From the NCBI RefSeq assembly GCF_002874535.1, contig NZ_CP025025.1, positions 809,839-873,838 of the forward strand: a stretch of DNA of 64,000 nt. The letters are read 5' to 3'. Shown here one piece after another: positions 26,343 through 36,348 of this stretch (position 1 is its first letter; every line of letters begins with the position of its first letter). A model generated the notes under the pieces. The model had not been told where the DNA came from. It saw nothing but the letters and a program-made list of their open reading frames with translations, and made no database searches. Both the position numbers and the translations under genes were made by a program. This DNA comes from Mesobacillus jeotgali (lineage in GTDB: Bacteria > Bacillota > Bacilli > Bacillales > Cytobacillaceae).

Positions 26343-26528
26343 TTATTTTCGATGTTTTTTTGCACGTCCATCTGCAGCTCTAGATCGAGCCAGCGCTTCA
26401 AGATCAGCTTGATCGGCAAGCTCACGGTTGAATTCAACATCGATTCCATCTGACTTCATATTCTTTGGAACCTGTGGAAGCGAAGCTTTATTTCGGTCAC
26501 GTGTTTTATGCCCATGAGAACGACCCAT
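26343..26528 (-). CDS. yfhD: YfhD family protein
   Basis: 61-aa very polar, basic protein recognised as YfhD from its N-terminal MGRSHGHKTRDRNKASLPQ and its position beside yfhE and yfhF, as in B. subtilis. No membrane segment or known fold. GAAAGGGG lies upstream of the ATG on the minus strand. Function unknown. Confidence 0.85.
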   Translation of the reverse strand: MGRSHGHKTRDRNKASLPQVPKNMKSDGIDVEFNRELADQADLEALARSRAADGRAKKHRK

Positions 26529-26550
26529 TCGAAAAAACCCCTTTCAGGAT

Positions 26551-26582
26551 AAAAGTACGGAAAAAATCATTTCCGTACTTTT
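26551..26582 (-). terminator. Terminator of yfhE
   Basis: AAAAGTACGG pairs with CCGTACTTTT around a 12-nt loop, between the yfhE stop and the yfhD start. Confidence 0.7.
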
Positions 26583-26614
26583 ATATTTCGCAATAAAGGG
26601 GTGCTTAATGCTTA

Positions 26615-26734
26615 TTATCTCTTTCCATTTGTATAGCCTGCAGCTCTGTCTGCCTTCTTGAATTCATGGCTGTATGTAACTTCCTGCATGCTTGATAAAG
26701 TGCTTTTAGTCTTATCACGTTTCTTTTTATCCAT
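26615..26734 (-). CDS. yfhE: YfhE family small protein
   Basis: 39-aa product MDKKKRDKTKSTLSSMQEVT... with the YfhE signature QEVTYSHEFKKADRAAGYT near the C-terminus. The family occurs between yfhD and yfhF in Bacillus. A weak GAAAGGATGG precedes the ATG. Function unknown. Confidence 0.8.
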   Translation of the reverse strand: MDKKKRDKTKSTLSSMQEVTYSHEFKKADRAAGYTNGKR

Positions 26735-26800
26735 TGTTATCCATCCTTTCAAAATGATTTACTTTAGCAGTATTTCCTTGTTGAAAGGGATTAAACAGCA

Positions 26801-27700
26801 TTACTTATCGAAAATTTCTTTGAGTGCATTTTCCAGTTCAGGATACTTGAATATAAAGCCCACATTGAGAAGTTTTTCGGGAATGGCACGCTGTCCTTCC
26901 AACACAAGAATGCTCATTTCTCCCAGCAGTATTTTCAGCGCAAAGGAAGGCACTGGCATCCAGTGAGGGCGATTAAGAACATTGGATAAAGTTTCTCCGA
27001 ACTGATCCATCGTAACAGGGAAGGGCGCAGTGAAATTAACAGGACCATTCACGTTAGTATTCTCGATCACGAAAATAATGCCGCGTACAACATCCTCTAT
27101 ATGGATCCATGAAAGCCATTGCTTGCCCGTGCCAATCTTTCCTCCAGTAAAAAATTTATAAGGGAGGACCATCCGAGGCAAAGCACCGTAGTTTTTATCA
27201 AGAATGACACCAAAACGGCAAAATACAGGCCGAACTCCCATGTCTTGCACCTCGGAGGCTGAACCCTCCCATTGATGTACTGTTTCGGAGAGGAAGTCAT
27301 TTCCCTTATTAGATTGTTCCGTGAACTCCTGGCTCATTGAGGTGCCATAATAGCCAACAGCACTTGCATTAACTAAAACAGAAGGCTTAATTGGCAATGT
27401 TTCAATAATTCTTTTGACCTCAGCTGTTGCCTTAAGTCGGCTATCAATAATCTTCTGTTTATACTCATCGGTCCATTTGTTATTGATTGTTGCTCCAGCA
27501 AGATTCACAATTGCATCTATGCCCTCTAATTCTTTTTCGGGGCTGTCCCCGGGATTTAGCCATTGAATATACCTAGGATTGCTGCTTCGTGAATCATCGG
27601 AATTCCGAGTTAAAATATATACTTGGTGTCCTGCCTTGACCAAATGACTGCTCAACGCTTCACCGACAAGTCCTGTTCCTCCGGTAATCGCTATATTCAT
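26801..27700 (-). CDS. yfhF: TIGR01777 family NAD(P)-binding epimerase-like protein (YfhF)
   Basis: 299-aa atypical short-chain dehydrogenase/epimerase. The N-terminal Rossmann motif is MNIAITGGTGLVGEAL; the YxxxK-like segment SAVGYYGTS lies near residue 110 and SWIHIEDVV near 195. The C-terminal DUF1731-like helices include RAIPEKLLNVGFIFKYPEL. Six extra N-terminal codons are possible, but the chosen ATG follows GAGGAGG with 6-nt spacing. It is divergent from recX, the same arrangement as in B. subtilis. Substrate unknown. Confidence 0.9.
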   Translation of the reverse strand: MNIAITGGTGLVGEALSSHLVKAGHQVYILTRNSDDSRSSNPRYIQWLNPGDSPEKELEGIDAIVNLAGATINNKWTDEYKQKIIDSRLKATAEVKRIIETLPIKPSVLVNASAVGYYGTSMSQEFTEQSNKGNDFLSETVHQWEGSASEVQDMGVRPVFCRFGVILDKNYGALPRMVLPYKFFTGGKIGTGKQWLSWIHIEDVVRGIIFVIENTNVNGPVNFTAPFPVTMDQFGETLSNVLNRPHWMPVPSFALKILLGEMSILVLEGQRAIPEKLLNVGFIFKYPELENALKEIFDK

Positions 27701-27800
27701 TAAGATCCTCCTCAACAAATCCTCTTGTTAATATAGTACTTCTTTTAAAATGATAAACCTCCTTTGAATGTGTTAAAGTTTCTTTAGAGGTGAAAATCAC

Positions 27801-28613
27801 ATGCCAGTGATCACAAAGATTTCTGTCCAAAAACATAATAAAGAAAGATACAGCATTTTTACCGATAGCGGCCGAGGGGAAGAGTATGCCTTCAGCGTTG
27901 ATGAAGATGTGTTGATTAAGCACAACCTAAAAAAAGGGATGGAGCTCGATGATTTTTCCGTCACTGAGATGCTTTTCCAAGATGATATCCGCAAAGCCTA
28001 TAATACGGCGATCAATTATTTGGCTCACCGCATGAGGTCTGAAGCTGAGGTGCGTGACTACCTGTTGAAAAAGGAAATTGCAGATCCAGTCATAAAAGAA
28101 GCAATCCATAAATTATATGAATACAAATTCCTGAATGACGAGGAATTTGCCAATGCATTTGTCCGGACCCAGTTGAATACGACAGACAAGGGAGCCGGGG
28201 TCATTAAACTGGAATTAAAGAATAAAGGGATATCTCCAGATTTGATCTCTAAGGTAGTAGAAGAGGTTTCGCTCGATGAACAGTTGGAAAAAGCGATCAA
28301 GCTTAGTGATAAATATGCACAGAAGAATAAGAAGGATTCTTCAAAAATCCTTAAACAGAAAATAGAGCAGATGCTTCAGAGAAAAGGATATTCCTTCGCG
28401 ATCATCCGGGCTGCCCTGGATGAAACAAAAGTGGAGAAAGAAGAAGATGATGAAATGGATGCATTAAAGGTCCAGGGTGAGAAGCTGCACAACAAATACT
28501 GTAAACTGCCGGAACGTGAATACAGACAGAAGCTGAAAATGGCGTTATATCGCAAAGGGTTTCCAATGGAAATGATTGATGAATTCATTTCTGATAAAGA
28601 AAATGAGGAATAA
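27801..28613 (+). CDS. recX: RecX, regulator of RecA
   Basis: 270-aa helical protein that binds RecA filaments and limits RecA activity. The core is built of RecX triple-helix repeats: NYLAHRMRSEAEVRDYLLKK near residue 72, KLYEYKFLNDEEFANAFVR near 105 and LQRKGYSFAIIRAAL near 190. Length matches the long Bacillus form. AGAGGTG lies upstream of the ATG. Position next to yfhF matches B. subtilis. Confidence 0.92.
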   Translation: MPVITKISVQKHNKERYSIFTDSGRGEEYAFSVDEDVLIKHNLKKGMELDDFSVTEMLFQDDIRKAYNTAINYLAHRMRSEAEVRDYLLKKEIADPVIKEAIHKLYEYKFLNDEEFANAFVRTQLNTTDKGAGVIKLELKNKGISPDLISKVVEEVSLDEQLEKAIKLSDKYAQKNKKDSSKILKQKIEQMLQRKGYSFAIIRAALDETKVEKEEDDEMDALKVQGEKLHNKYCKLPEREYRQKLKMALYRKGFPMEMIDEFISDKENEE

Positions 28614-28642
28614 AAAAATCATGACGACTGTCATGATTTTTT
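28613..28642. terminator. Bidirectional terminator between recX and the SDR gene
   Basis: A 13-bp stem AAAAAATCATGAC/GTCATGATTTTTT with GACT loop starts in the recX stop codon and overlaps the last codons of the convergent dehydrogenase gene. Confidence 0.8.
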
Positions 28643-29308
28643 GGATTCGATAACAATTTCGTCTTTTTTCAGATTTTCGATGATGATTTGCGCCACTTCA
28701 GCTGGTGATCGAAGTCTTGATGGGTCAGCAACATGATCGCTTTCTTTCCAGAAAGGAGTATTCATTCCCCCCATGTAAGCAGGGACAAAGCGGATTCCCG
28801 AATCTTCATATTCCTTTTGTAAACTCTCTGTGAACCCTCTTACGGCAAACTTGCTGGAGCAATATACCGCTTCATTCTTTTTCCCGCGAAGGCCGGCGGT
28901 CGAAACGATATTAATGACCAAACCATCATTATGCAACTCCAGATAAGGGAGAATTGCTTTTGTCATCTGTATCGTCCCAAAAACGTTAGTCTGGAACATC
29001 TCTTCAATTTCTTTATCGGAGGTCTCTGAGAATGGACCGAAATAACCGAGACCAGCATTGTTGACGAGTCCGTAAATCTCATGTTTTTTGCTGATAAATA
29101 AAGCTTTTTCCTTGATATCCTCCAGATTTCGGAGATCAAGCACAAGGTCTGTTGCACTTCCACCTGTTTGTTCGATCTGTTTTTGTACTTTTTTTAGCGT
29201 ATCTTCAGTTCTTCCTGTTAGGATCAAATGGTAACCTTGTTTGGCCAAAAGAAGCGATAGCTCCTTACCAAGGCCGGTACCGGCACCAGTCACAATGATT
29301 GCTTTCAT
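28631..29308 (-). CDS. Short-chain dehydrogenase/reductase
   Basis: 225-aa classical SDR. Cofactor motif TGAGTGLGKEL at residues 7-17, NNAGLGYFGPF near 88, catalytic serine in INIVSTAGL near 140, and YCSSKFA near 151 (Tyr-x3-Lys). AAGGAGG precedes the ATG. It stands between recX and yfhH, where B. subtilis has no such gene, so it is an insertion in an otherwise conserved order. Substrate unknown. Confidence 0.88.
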   Translation of the reverse strand: MKAIIVTGAGTGLGKELSLLLAKQGYHLILTGRTEDTLKKVQKQIEQTGGSATDLVLDLRNLEDIKEKALFISKKHEIYGLVNNAGLGYFGPFSETSDKEIEEMFQTNVFGTIQMTKAILPYLELHNDGLVINIVSTAGLRGKKNEAVYCSSKFAVRGFTESLQKEYEDSGIRFVPAYMGGMNTPFWKESDHVADPSRLRSPAEVAQIIIENLKKDEIVIESKKS

Positions 29309-29444
29309 GATAGCCTCCTTAAGATAACATGCTATAATTTAGTTATAACTTAAATGCTTGAATGATTATAGTAGCTTGCTTCGATGGCTAAAACAAGTAA
29401 TGAAAAAATCCCAAAAAACGAAAATGACTCAGGAGTGAAAATAG

Positions 29445-29780
29445 ATGGGCAGAGAAAAAAGATATAGCGAGTTATCTGAATATGAATTAAACCAGGAAAT
29501 TGCCAGTCTCCGTGACAAGGCTAGAAAAGCAGAACAGATGGGGATGGTCAGTGAGCTTGCCGTATATGAACGGAAAATTGCAATGGCCAAATCATACATG
29601 CTGAACCCGGATGATTTCAAGCCGGGGGAAATCTATGGAATCGATGGGGACCCAGGAACCTATTTCAAAATTGATTACATGAATGGAGTATTTGCCTGGG
29701 GTTCGCGTCTAAATGGTGACGGAAGAGAAGAGGCACTGCCAATTTCCCTTTTGTTGAAATTGGAGCAAAACCAGATTTAA
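29445..29780 (+). CDS. yfhH: YfhH family protein (DUF1811)
   Basis: 111-aa soluble protein. An N-terminal charged helical hairpin (RYSELSEYELNQEIASLRDK) is followed by a small beta domain (DDFKPGEIYGIDGDPGTYFKI). Recognised as YfhH from sequence and from its place between recX and sspK. The ATG has a weak CAGGAG site upstream. Function unknown. Confidence 0.85.
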   Translation: MGREKRYSELSEYELNQEIASLRDKARKAEQMGMVSELAVYERKIAMAKSYMLNPDDFKPGEIYGIDGDPGTYFKIDYMNGVFAWGSRLNGDGREEALPISLLLKLEQNQI

Positions 29781-29833
29781 GTATCTGGCTTTGCCCGTAG
29801 GATTAAAGTCTAACTGAAAAACGTAACTTCTTC

Positions 29834-30016
29834 TTAATGGTCTTTTATGACCGCTGATGTGTCATCTTCACGGTGAGATGATGCGTACATCCGCTCCTGC
29901 GGATGAGTATTGATGGTACCATCAGCTCTTCTTGAAGCATATTCTGCTTTTGCCCGGGGTTCACCCTCGAGCTTATTGTTGTTCTGGTTTGGGAAGTTAG
30001 TTACTTTATTTCGCAT
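29834..30016 (-). CDS. sspK: Small acid-soluble spore protein K
   Basis: 60-aa minor spore-core protein with the SspK signature [20 protein letters not shown] and [14 protein letters not shown]. The reading frame extends 26 codons further upstream, but only the chosen ATG has GGAGGG nearby, and it aligns with SspK. The tail after RMYASS is about 10 residues longer than in B. subtilis. SigG-dependent expression is known for the family. Confidence 0.9.
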   Translation of the reverse strand: MRNKVTNFPNQNNNKLEGEPRAKAEYASRRADGTINTHPQERMYASSHREDDTSAVIKDH

Positions 30017-30132
30017 ATTGCCCTCCGTGACGGGTAAAATTACGTGTATGCCAAAAAGCTGCACGCATTTATAGTATTCGATAAACACAAGCATTCATAA
30101 CTACATTAAAAATTGGCAAAGGATGATCACGA

Positions 30133-30387
30133 TTGCAAGAAAACCTTGAGCAGCTAGCAAGCCTTCTGCAAGAAAAAAACAAAGGCATCACGTATGAGCA
30201 GGCATTGACTTGGGTGGAGCTTTTATGGGGAGACTTCGAGTCAACCTACGCAAAAGCCGGACATAAATATATGGGCAGCGAAATGACAGAAAAAGTGGTC
30301 CGTCAATGGATTGAAAATTACGGCGGACAGCTTCATGAATTTGTTGCCAGGAACCCGAAGTATAAGCATTTATTGAATGCTGAGTAA
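30133..30387 (+). CDS. yfhJ: YfhJ (WVELL) family protein
   Basis: 84-aa protein carrying the family motif TWVELLWGDFESTYAKAG near residues 26-43. TTG start with AGGATG about 9 nt upstream; no better start exists. Position beside divergent sspK matches B. subtilis. Function unknown. Confidence 0.88.
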   Translation: MQENLEQLASLLQEKNKGITYEQALTWVELLWGDFESTYAKAGHKYMGSEMTEKVVRQWIENYGGQLHEFVARNPKYKHLLNAE

Positions 30388-30400
30388 ACATAACAAAGAG

Positions 30401-30429
30401 AATCTCCGTTTTTTCGGAGATTTTTTTTT
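30401..30429 (+). terminator. Terminator of yfhJ
   Basis: AATCTCCG pairs with CGGAGATT around a T-rich loop, followed by a run of T residues. Confidence 0.85.
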
Positions 30430-30463
30430 GATGGGAATATGTAAAGGTCAGAAAAATACGACT

Positions 30464-30570
30464 ATGTGCCCGTGAAGACGGAAAACCCGGAGTGACGGTC
30501 ACAAAAAGAGCAAACATGTTCCCGTGAAGGTGGAAAATCCGGAATAACGGTCACATAATAAAGAGTTAAG
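30464..30570. repeat. Two-copy tandem repeat with 52-bp period
   Basis: ATGTGCCCGTGAAG at 30464 and ATGTTCCCGTGAAG at 30516 head two copies 52 bp apart, each ending in ACGGTCACA. About eight of ten bases match along the unit. It lies between the convergent yfhJ and yfhP genes. No coding potential is seen. Confidence 0.75.
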
Positions 30571-30686
30571 AAAATCGAGTCACATAGAGAAATGCTGGCC
30601 GCGCCAACTTTCAGCTCAAAAACAATTATGGCCATTCTACCGTACCAAAATCGACATAAAAAAACCGAGCGCCTAAACACCCGGTC

Positions 30687-31673
30687 CTATCCTTCTCCAG
30701 GAAGGAATTCCAATTTCTTTCGTAGTTTTTCTTCACTGTATATCCAGCCGGTATAAGAGCTGAGGATTTCCAGTTCCTTGCTGAGATTCACGACAGCGAC
30801 GAATGGATAATGCCCGTTGCTCCGATAACGCAGGTCAATGAACCTGACTTCGTAATAGTCATCATATTCATCGCATTCCCAGCGATATACTGGCGAGAAG
30901 GACAGGAATGCTGATAGGTTCTTGTCTTCTTTTGCTGCTTCCAGGACCGCAGTTTCCGGGACAGGTACACGATTGAATTGATCGAGTATTCTAACATGAT
31001 GCTTGTGCCCGCGTCCGACAAAGAACTGGTGCTTATTCATCACAGCTACTCGCCAATGATTAAATTTCATTGTTGGGGCGATGATGATTTCTGTAGCATC
31101 TGGAACAATATTTTCAACCGCCCGTCTGATCCGATGCTTCATGATAAAGCGGTAAATATAGTAGAGCACCAGGATTGCGTAAATCGTTAAAAAAGTATAT
31201 CCAGGGTGATATCCAAATGCCCATAGGAACAAACCGACGACATGAAGCGCAAAAATAATTGGGTCAAATGTATTGATTACCCCCAGTGCGACCCATTTCG
31301 ACGAAAAAGGACGCAATGCCTGGGTCCCATAGGCATTGAAAATGTCGACAAAAACATGGAGGAAAACAGCAATAAATGTCCAAATCCATAAATGCAGCAA
31401 ATTTGCTTCTGGGTAGAAAAAGTAGATTGTCCCAGAAATAAGCAGCGGCCACAGGAGGACTGCTGGAATCGAATGGGTAATGCCGCGGTGGTTCCGTATA
31501 TAGACAGCATTATTCCTCAACTTCAAAACAGTATCGATATCAGGGATTTGCGACCCAACAAGTGTAGCAATAAGCACGCTTGAGGCAGTGGCGGTGCTTC
31601 CGCTGACAGCAGGATCAAGCGTGGCTAACCCGCCAAGAGCGAATCCCATCACAACATGGGTTCCAGTATCCAT
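30687..31673 (-). CDS. yfhP: Membrane-bound metal-dependent hydrolase (YfhP)
   Basis: 328-aa member of the YdjM/COG1988 family. Metal-binding residues are likely in MDTGTHVVMGF, PDIDTVLK and HRGITHSIPAV. Four to five hydrophobic helices fill residues 20-190, followed by a soluble C-terminal half. AAAAGGAGG precedes the ATG. B. subtilis YfhP is the orthologue by order and length. The hydrolase label comes from the family; the substrate is unknown. Confidence 0.88.
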   Translation of the reverse strand: MDTGTHVVMGFALGGLATLDPAVSGSTATASSVLIATLVGSQIPDIDTVLKLRNNAVYIRNHRGITHSIPAVLLWPLLISGTIYFFYPEANLLHLWIWTFIAVFLHVFVDIFNAYGTQALRPFSSKWVALGVINTFDPIIFALHVVGLFLWAFGYHPGYTFLTIYAILVLYYIYRFIMKHRIRRAVENIVPDATEIIIAPTMKFNHWRVAVMNKHQFFVGRGHKHHVRILDQFNRVPVPETAVLEAAKEDKNLSAFLSFSPVYRWECDEYDDYYEVRFIDLRYRSNGHYPFVAVVNLSKELEILSSYTGWIYSEEKLRKKLEFLPGEG

Positions 31674-31820
31674 GCGAACATCCTCCTTTTTAAAAGATTT
31701 CTGTTACTCATAACCAACGTTTGGCAGGTAAAAGTCCTTGTCACAATACGAATAATAGTTTACTTTTAAAGGGCTGTATCAATCAGTCCTTTACCGAAAC
31801 ACATTAAGGAGCTGATTAAA

Positions 31821-32117
31821 GTGATTCAGATGATCGTCCAGTATGAAGTAAAGCAAGATCTACTCAGCCAATACCGTGATACAATCAATAAAATCTCAAC
31901 AATGCTTCCTGATTTTGAAGCTGACATGTTTTCGTGCAGCCAATCGGACGAGCAGAATATTTTCATTGAATCATTCTATGTCCCGACTGAAGCCCATTAC
32001 CATGCATTGAAAAAAATGCGGCTATCCCGGAACCATTCGGTCTTCGGCATCCTCGAGGACTTTGTCCCGGGCGGATTGGAACGGATGGGCTTCATGGCGA
32101 TAAAGCAGAAGCGTTAA
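31821..32117 (+). CDS. Conserved-looking hypothetical protein
   Basis: 98-aa soluble protein, not recognised. Starts at GTG with AAGGAG 11 nt upstream; ATG 31830 is an alternative. The pattern of an N-terminal strand (MIVQYEVKQD), a helix (YRDTINKISTMLP) and a strand after a polar turn (NIFIESFYVP) resembles a small dimeric alpha/beta-barrel (ABM-like) fold, but key residues of a known family were not seen. It lies 48 bp before mutY on the same strand and is probably co-transcribed. Confidence 0.65.
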   Translation: MIQMIVQYEVKQDLLSQYRDTINKISTMLPDFEADMFSCSQSDEQNIFIESFYVPTEAHYHALKKMRLSRNHSVFGILEDFVPGGLERMGFMAIKQKR

Positions 32118-32165
32118 TATTATATTCCCAAATATCCGGAAAGTTTAACACCTGGAGGAACGAAA

Positions 32166-33272
32166 GTGGCAACTGACATCAAGAAATGTATAGATAAAAT
32201 GGATATAAAATCCTTTCAGGATGACTTGATAGGATGGTTTGTAAGTGAGCAGCGAGAACTGCCATGGAGAAAGGACCAGGATCCTTACAAAGTGTGGGTA
32301 TCAGAAATCATGCTCCAACAAACTAGAGTAGATACTGTCATCCCTTATTTTAATCGATTTTTGGAAAATTTTCCAACGATAGAGGCGCTATCTCACGCTG
32401 ATGAAGAAAAAGTCCTCAAAGCATGGGAAGGACTCGGTTATTATTCCCGTGTTCGTAATTTACAATCCGCTGTTAAAGAAGTGCATGAAAGATACGGCGG
32501 AAGAGTCCCGGATTCTCCGGAAGAGATTTCAGCTTTAAAAGGTGTAGGCCCATACACTGCCGGAGCGATACTGAGTATTGCCTATGGAAAACCTGAGCCT
32601 GCGGTCGATGGAAATGTCATGAGGGTATTATCCCGCATCTTGTTAATTCGGGAGGATATTGCCAGGCCTGCATCCCGTAAAATTTTTGAAGCAGGGGTCA
32701 GGGAGCTAATATCGCACGAAAATCCATCGTATTTTAATCAGGCGTTAATGGAGCTTGGGGCCCTAATTTGCACCCCGACCTCCCCTTCCTGCCTGCTTTG
32801 TCCGGTCAGGGAACATTGCGAGGCATTCCATGAAGGAGTGCAAAATGAATTGCCGGTAAAAACCAAGAAGATAAAGCAGAAAAATGTACAGCTTGCTGCC
32901 GGGATTTTCAGTGATGGTGAAGGAAGGATCCTAATACGAAAAAGACCTGGAACCGGCTTGCTGGCGAACTTGTGGGAGTTCCCGACAGTTGAGCTGAGCC
33001 TTGACTTCCAGAGACAAAGAGATCAGCTGGCTGAGCATTTTGAAGAGAACTATGCCTTAACACCGAAGATAGGTGACTCCATAGGCGAAATCGACCATGT
33101 TTTTTCTCATTTGGTATGGAACATACAGGTATTCAGCGGACAATTTACTGGCGAAATTTCCGAGACGCCACAGCTGAAATTGGTTACCGAGACGGAAATA
33201 AAAGAGTTTGCCTTTCCGGTACCATACCAAAAAATGCTGAAGCAGTATCTGGAATATAAAAAGGCTGACTAA
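32166..33272 (+). CDS. mutY: Adenine DNA glycosylase MutY
   Basis: 368-aa base-excision repair enzyme removing adenine opposite 8-oxoguanine. [20 protein letters not shown] holds the catalytic glutamate. The helix-hairpin-helix is [12 protein letters not shown], the catalytic aspartate is in AVDGNVMRV, and the [4Fe-4S] ligands are in [17 protein letters not shown]. The C-terminal NUDIX-like domain (about 230-365) recognises 8-oxoG. GTG start with GGAGG 7 nt upstream. B. subtilis yfhQ is the positional equivalent. Confidence 0.95.
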   Translation: MATDIKKCIDKMDIKSFQDDLIGWFVSEQRELPWRKDQDPYKVWVSEIMLQQTRVDTVIPYFNRFLENFPTIEALSHADEEKVLKAWEGLGYYSRVRNLQSAVKEVHERYGGRVPDSPEEISALKGVGPYTAGAILSIAYGKPEPAVDGNVMRVLSRILLIREDIARPASRKIFEAGVRELISHENPSYFNQALMELGALICTPTSPSCLLCPVREHCEAFHEGVQNELPVKTKKIKQKNVQLAAGIFSDGEGRILIRKRPGTGLLANLWEFPTVELSLDFQRQRDQLAEHFEENYALTPKIGDSIGEIDHVFSHLVWNIQVFSGQFTGEISETPQLKLVTETEIKEFAFPVPYQKMLKQYLEYKKAD

Positions 33273-33293
33273 CCATTGGGGTTAGCAGCCTTC
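33262..33293. terminator. Terminator between mutY and yfhS
   Basis: AAGGCTG-CTAACC pairs with GGTTAG-CAGCCTT around ATTGG, with one bulged base; the T-run follows. The left arm includes the mutY stop codon. Bidirectional. Confidence 0.8.
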
Positions 33294-33297
33294 TTAT

Positions 33298-33522
33298 TTA
33301 ATCGTAACTGATCTTTGTTCCATGAGTGTAATCAGCTTCACCGCGGTTCAAACCGCCCCGGCTTTCGATTTCTTCAACGATCTCCCTATGGATCGTCTGG
33401 CCTTCGGCATTCAGGTATGGCACCATTTGTTGAAGAGAGTGATGGAAAAAAGCAAGCTCGCTATCCTTCCAATCAGTTTTTGGCATCATCGATAATTCAG
33501 TCATATCACGGCCTACATACAT
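33298..33522 (-). CDS. yfhS: YfhS family protein
   Basis: 74-aa protein recognised by MYVGRDMTEL...WKDSELAFFHHSLQQM and its place between mutY and fabL. GAAAGGATG lies upstream of the ATG. Function unknown. Confidence 0.8.
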   Translation of the reverse strand: MYVGRDMTELSMMPKTDWKDSELAFFHHSLQQMVPYLNAEGQTIHREIVEEIESRGGLNRGEADYTHGTKISYD

Positions 33523-33718
33523 CAGGAATCATCCTTTCTCAACAGTATCAATCTAAATAATAGTGTTTTCAGTACCTTAGGTTTTTATCACAGATTTCAT
33601 GACCAAGGATCATCTCCTTATTGTCATATATACCTGAACAGGCTAAAATGAAACAAAATTAAGGTTCTGCTTTGATCTAATATGAAAGTTTAAACTTTCA
33701 GCACTTAGATTAGTGTCG

Positions 33719-33949
33719 CTCAAGCGCATAGCCAGTTTTCATCCCCAACATTACATCCTCGAGTATCTTGCGAGAAGCGTTAGCTTTGAGCAGCTCGAGT
33801 CGCTTCGGCCCGCCCAATGAAGTCAAAGAACGACTTCACTGTCAGGCCATCTGAGGCACAGGACGTGCAGACCCGACAGCCACGGGATGTGGCGTTATAG
33901 TCGGGCAGCGCTAGTCGGGGCTGACCAAGGCGCTTGCGCTTTCTTAGCA
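33719..33949 (+). repeat. Dispersed structured repeat element, long copy
   Basis: Shares with the copy at 42162-42281 the core CTCGAG-CGCTTCGG-CCGCCCAATGAAGTC and the 3' end GTCGGGGCTGACCAAGGCGC. The core holds a perfect hairpin GAAGTC-AAAGAAC-GACTTC, and the outer ends AAGCGC/GCGCTT can pair. This copy has an extra insert of about 60 bp before the 3' end. It fills most of the 453-bp gap before fabL and ends about 25 bp before the fabL start. Confidence 0.85.
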
Positions 33950-33957
33950 AGAACTGA

Positions 33958-34725
<768 letters not shown>

Positions 34726-34813
34726 AATTTACAATTTGGATGAATTTGGTATAAAAAAATCGGATAGCACCTTCCGCGGATGGTTAATCTATTATTCGTG
34801 GAGGTGATAAACG

Positions 34814-35005
34814 ATGGCAAAACAACCTAATCAAACTCAAGCTGGCACAAACATTCAGCACGTGAAGCAGCAAAATGCTCAACAAGCTGGTGGACAAGGC
34901 CAATACGGCACTGAATTCGCGAGCGAAACAAACGCTCAAGAAGTACGTAAGCAAAACCAGCAAGCTGAAGCTCGTAAAGGCCAAAACTCTGGCCAACAGC
35001 AATAA
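34814..35005 (+). CDS. sspE: Gamma-type small acid-soluble spore protein
   Basis: 63-aa Gln/Asn-rich protein (about a quarter Gln) with the germination-protease-type segment YGTEFASETNAQEVRKQNQQ. It is an amino-acid store of the spore core. Strong TGGAGGTG site before the ATG. Shorter than B. subtilis SspE (84 aa from memory), with one full repeat rather than two. Position after fabL is conserved. Confidence 0.92.
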   Translation: MAKQPNQTQAGTNIQHVKQQNAQQAGGQGQYGTEFASETNAQEVRKQNQQAEARKGQNSGQQQ

Positions 35006-35016
35006 TATCACCTTAA

Positions 35017-35048
35017 AGAAAGGCACTCTAATTCGTAGAGTGCCTTTT
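35017..35048 (+). terminator. Terminator of sspE
   Basis: AAAGGCACTCT pairs with AGAGTGCCTTT around a 7-nt loop and ends in TTTT. Confidence 0.85.
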
Positions 35049-35224
35049 CCCGTTGTTGCTGGTGAATGCCGGGAGGAAGCAGAAAGTACAACGAATAGGA
35101 ACAGCATCAAATCAAGTTTCACCTTTCGACAAAGGTTCCGATTCCTCTACATAACTAGTCAAAGGAATTTCCCGCCTACCCAAGAATACTTACAAAAGAT
35201 AAATTTTACAGGCGGTGGAAAAGC

Positions 35225-35479
35225 ATGGATAAATTTAACGAATTGGTTTCTACACAAATGCAAACGATGGAAAAGCTTCTATATCTGCAGTCTGAATTGG
35301 AAAGATGCCAGGAGATTGAAAAGCAGCTGGATGCCCTTAAGCAAAGTGCTGAATTAGAAGATCTTCGTATCGAGATTGACCGGAAAAAGCAGGATCTGAA
35401 GGAAATTCACCAGATGTTCGAAAAGCAGACGGAGGAAGTCATCCATACGTACCAAAAGCTAGCGGTCAGTTATCGTTAA
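35225..35479 (+). CDS. ygaB: YgaB family coiled-coil protein
   Basis: 84-aa almost wholly helical protein with heptad-like spacing over residues 15-78 (LYLQSELERCQEIEKQLDAL). Recognised as YgaB by order (sspE-ygaB-ygaC) and size. AGGCGGTGGAAA lies upstream of the ATG. Function unknown. Confidence 0.82.
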   Translation: MDKFNELVSTQMQTMEKLLYLQSELERCQEIEKQLDALKQSAELEDLRIEIDRKKQDLKEIHQMFEKQTEEVIHTYQKLAVSYR

Positions 35480-35717
35480 ATGTGGTTCTTGCAAATAAAT
35501 GAAATGTGAAAAAATGAATTTTTATAAAAATTTAGGCAAATTTATTGGGCGATCGAGGAAATCGATGGCTCTTTTGTTTTAAATTCTCTCGTTAACCGTT
35601 ATAATAATAAAAAATAGGAATCGTTCTTTGTTGCCTTTTGTCGTTTTGAAGAATTTAGATAAATATACATTAAATAGGTTGCAAAGTTTCCGGGAAAGGA
35701 AAGTAGGGGAGAAGAAC

Positions 35718-36248
35718 ATGGGCGTACCCACAGAAGGTGAACCGATCCAAATACATAGTTATAAGCATAATGGGCACATCCATCGAGTCTGGGAAGAAAC
35801 TACCGTCTTGAAAGGAACGCAAAATCTTGTGATTGGCGGGAATGATCGGACAGTCGTAACTGAGTCAGACGGCAGAACTTGGATTACGAGAGAGCCTGCA
35901 ATCTGTTACTTCCATTCTCAGCTATGGTTCAACGTTATAGGCATGATTCGGGAAGATGGCGTGTATTACTACTGCAATATTAGTTCTCCATTCATTTTTG
36001 ATGGTGAAGCGCTGAAATATATTGACTATGATCTCGATATTAAAGTTTTTCCTGATATGACGTTTAATCTGCTCGATGAAGATGAATATGAACGCCATCG
36101 AAAAGAAATGCAATACCCTGATGTGATCGATAAGATATTGAAATACAATGTTGAAAAGCTCAAACGCTGGATCAGGCAGAGGAAGGGTCCATTTGCGCCT
36201 GATTTCATCGACATTTATTATGAGCGGTATTTGACATATCGTCGTTAA
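35718..36248 (+). CDS. ygaC: Nucleoside tri-/diphosphate phosphatase family protein (YgaC, DUF402)
   Basis: 176-aa DUF402 beta-barrel protein. The segment [13 protein letters not shown] [20 protein letters not shown] near residue 95 and [15 protein letters not shown] near 125 carry the acidic metal-binding residues of the family, whose S. aureus member hydrolyses nucleoside tri- and diphosphates. The open frame starts 30 codons earlier, but only ATG 35718 has a ribosome site (AGGGGAG), and the resulting length equals B. subtilis YgaC. Confidence 0.88.
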   Translation: MGVPTEGEPIQIHSYKHNGHIHRVWEETTVLKGTQNLVIGGNDRTVVTESDGRTWITREPAICYFHSQLWFNVIGMIREDGVYYYCNISSPFIFDGEALKYIDYDLDIKVFPDMTFNLLDEDEYERHRKEMQYPDVIDKILKYNVEKLKRWIRQRKGPFAPDFIDIYYERYLTYRR

Positions 36249-36272
36249 CCATACAGGGTAGACAAGCTTCAG

Positions 36273-36300
36273 CCTGTTGATTGATTCAACAGGTTTTTGT
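36273..36300 (+). terminator. Terminator of ygaC
   Basis: CCTGTTGA pairs with TCAACAGG around a 5-nt loop, followed by TTTTTG. Confidence 0.8.
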
Positions 36301-36348
36301 TTCGTCAACAGCAAGGTAAGGTAAGGCTCCATAAGGGGGAACTATAAA

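Noticed and set aside
34875..35357. 160-codon forward frame overlapping sspE and ygaB
   Set aside because: Lies in another frame across a clear sspE gene, its terminator and the start of ygaB; no independent ribosome site.
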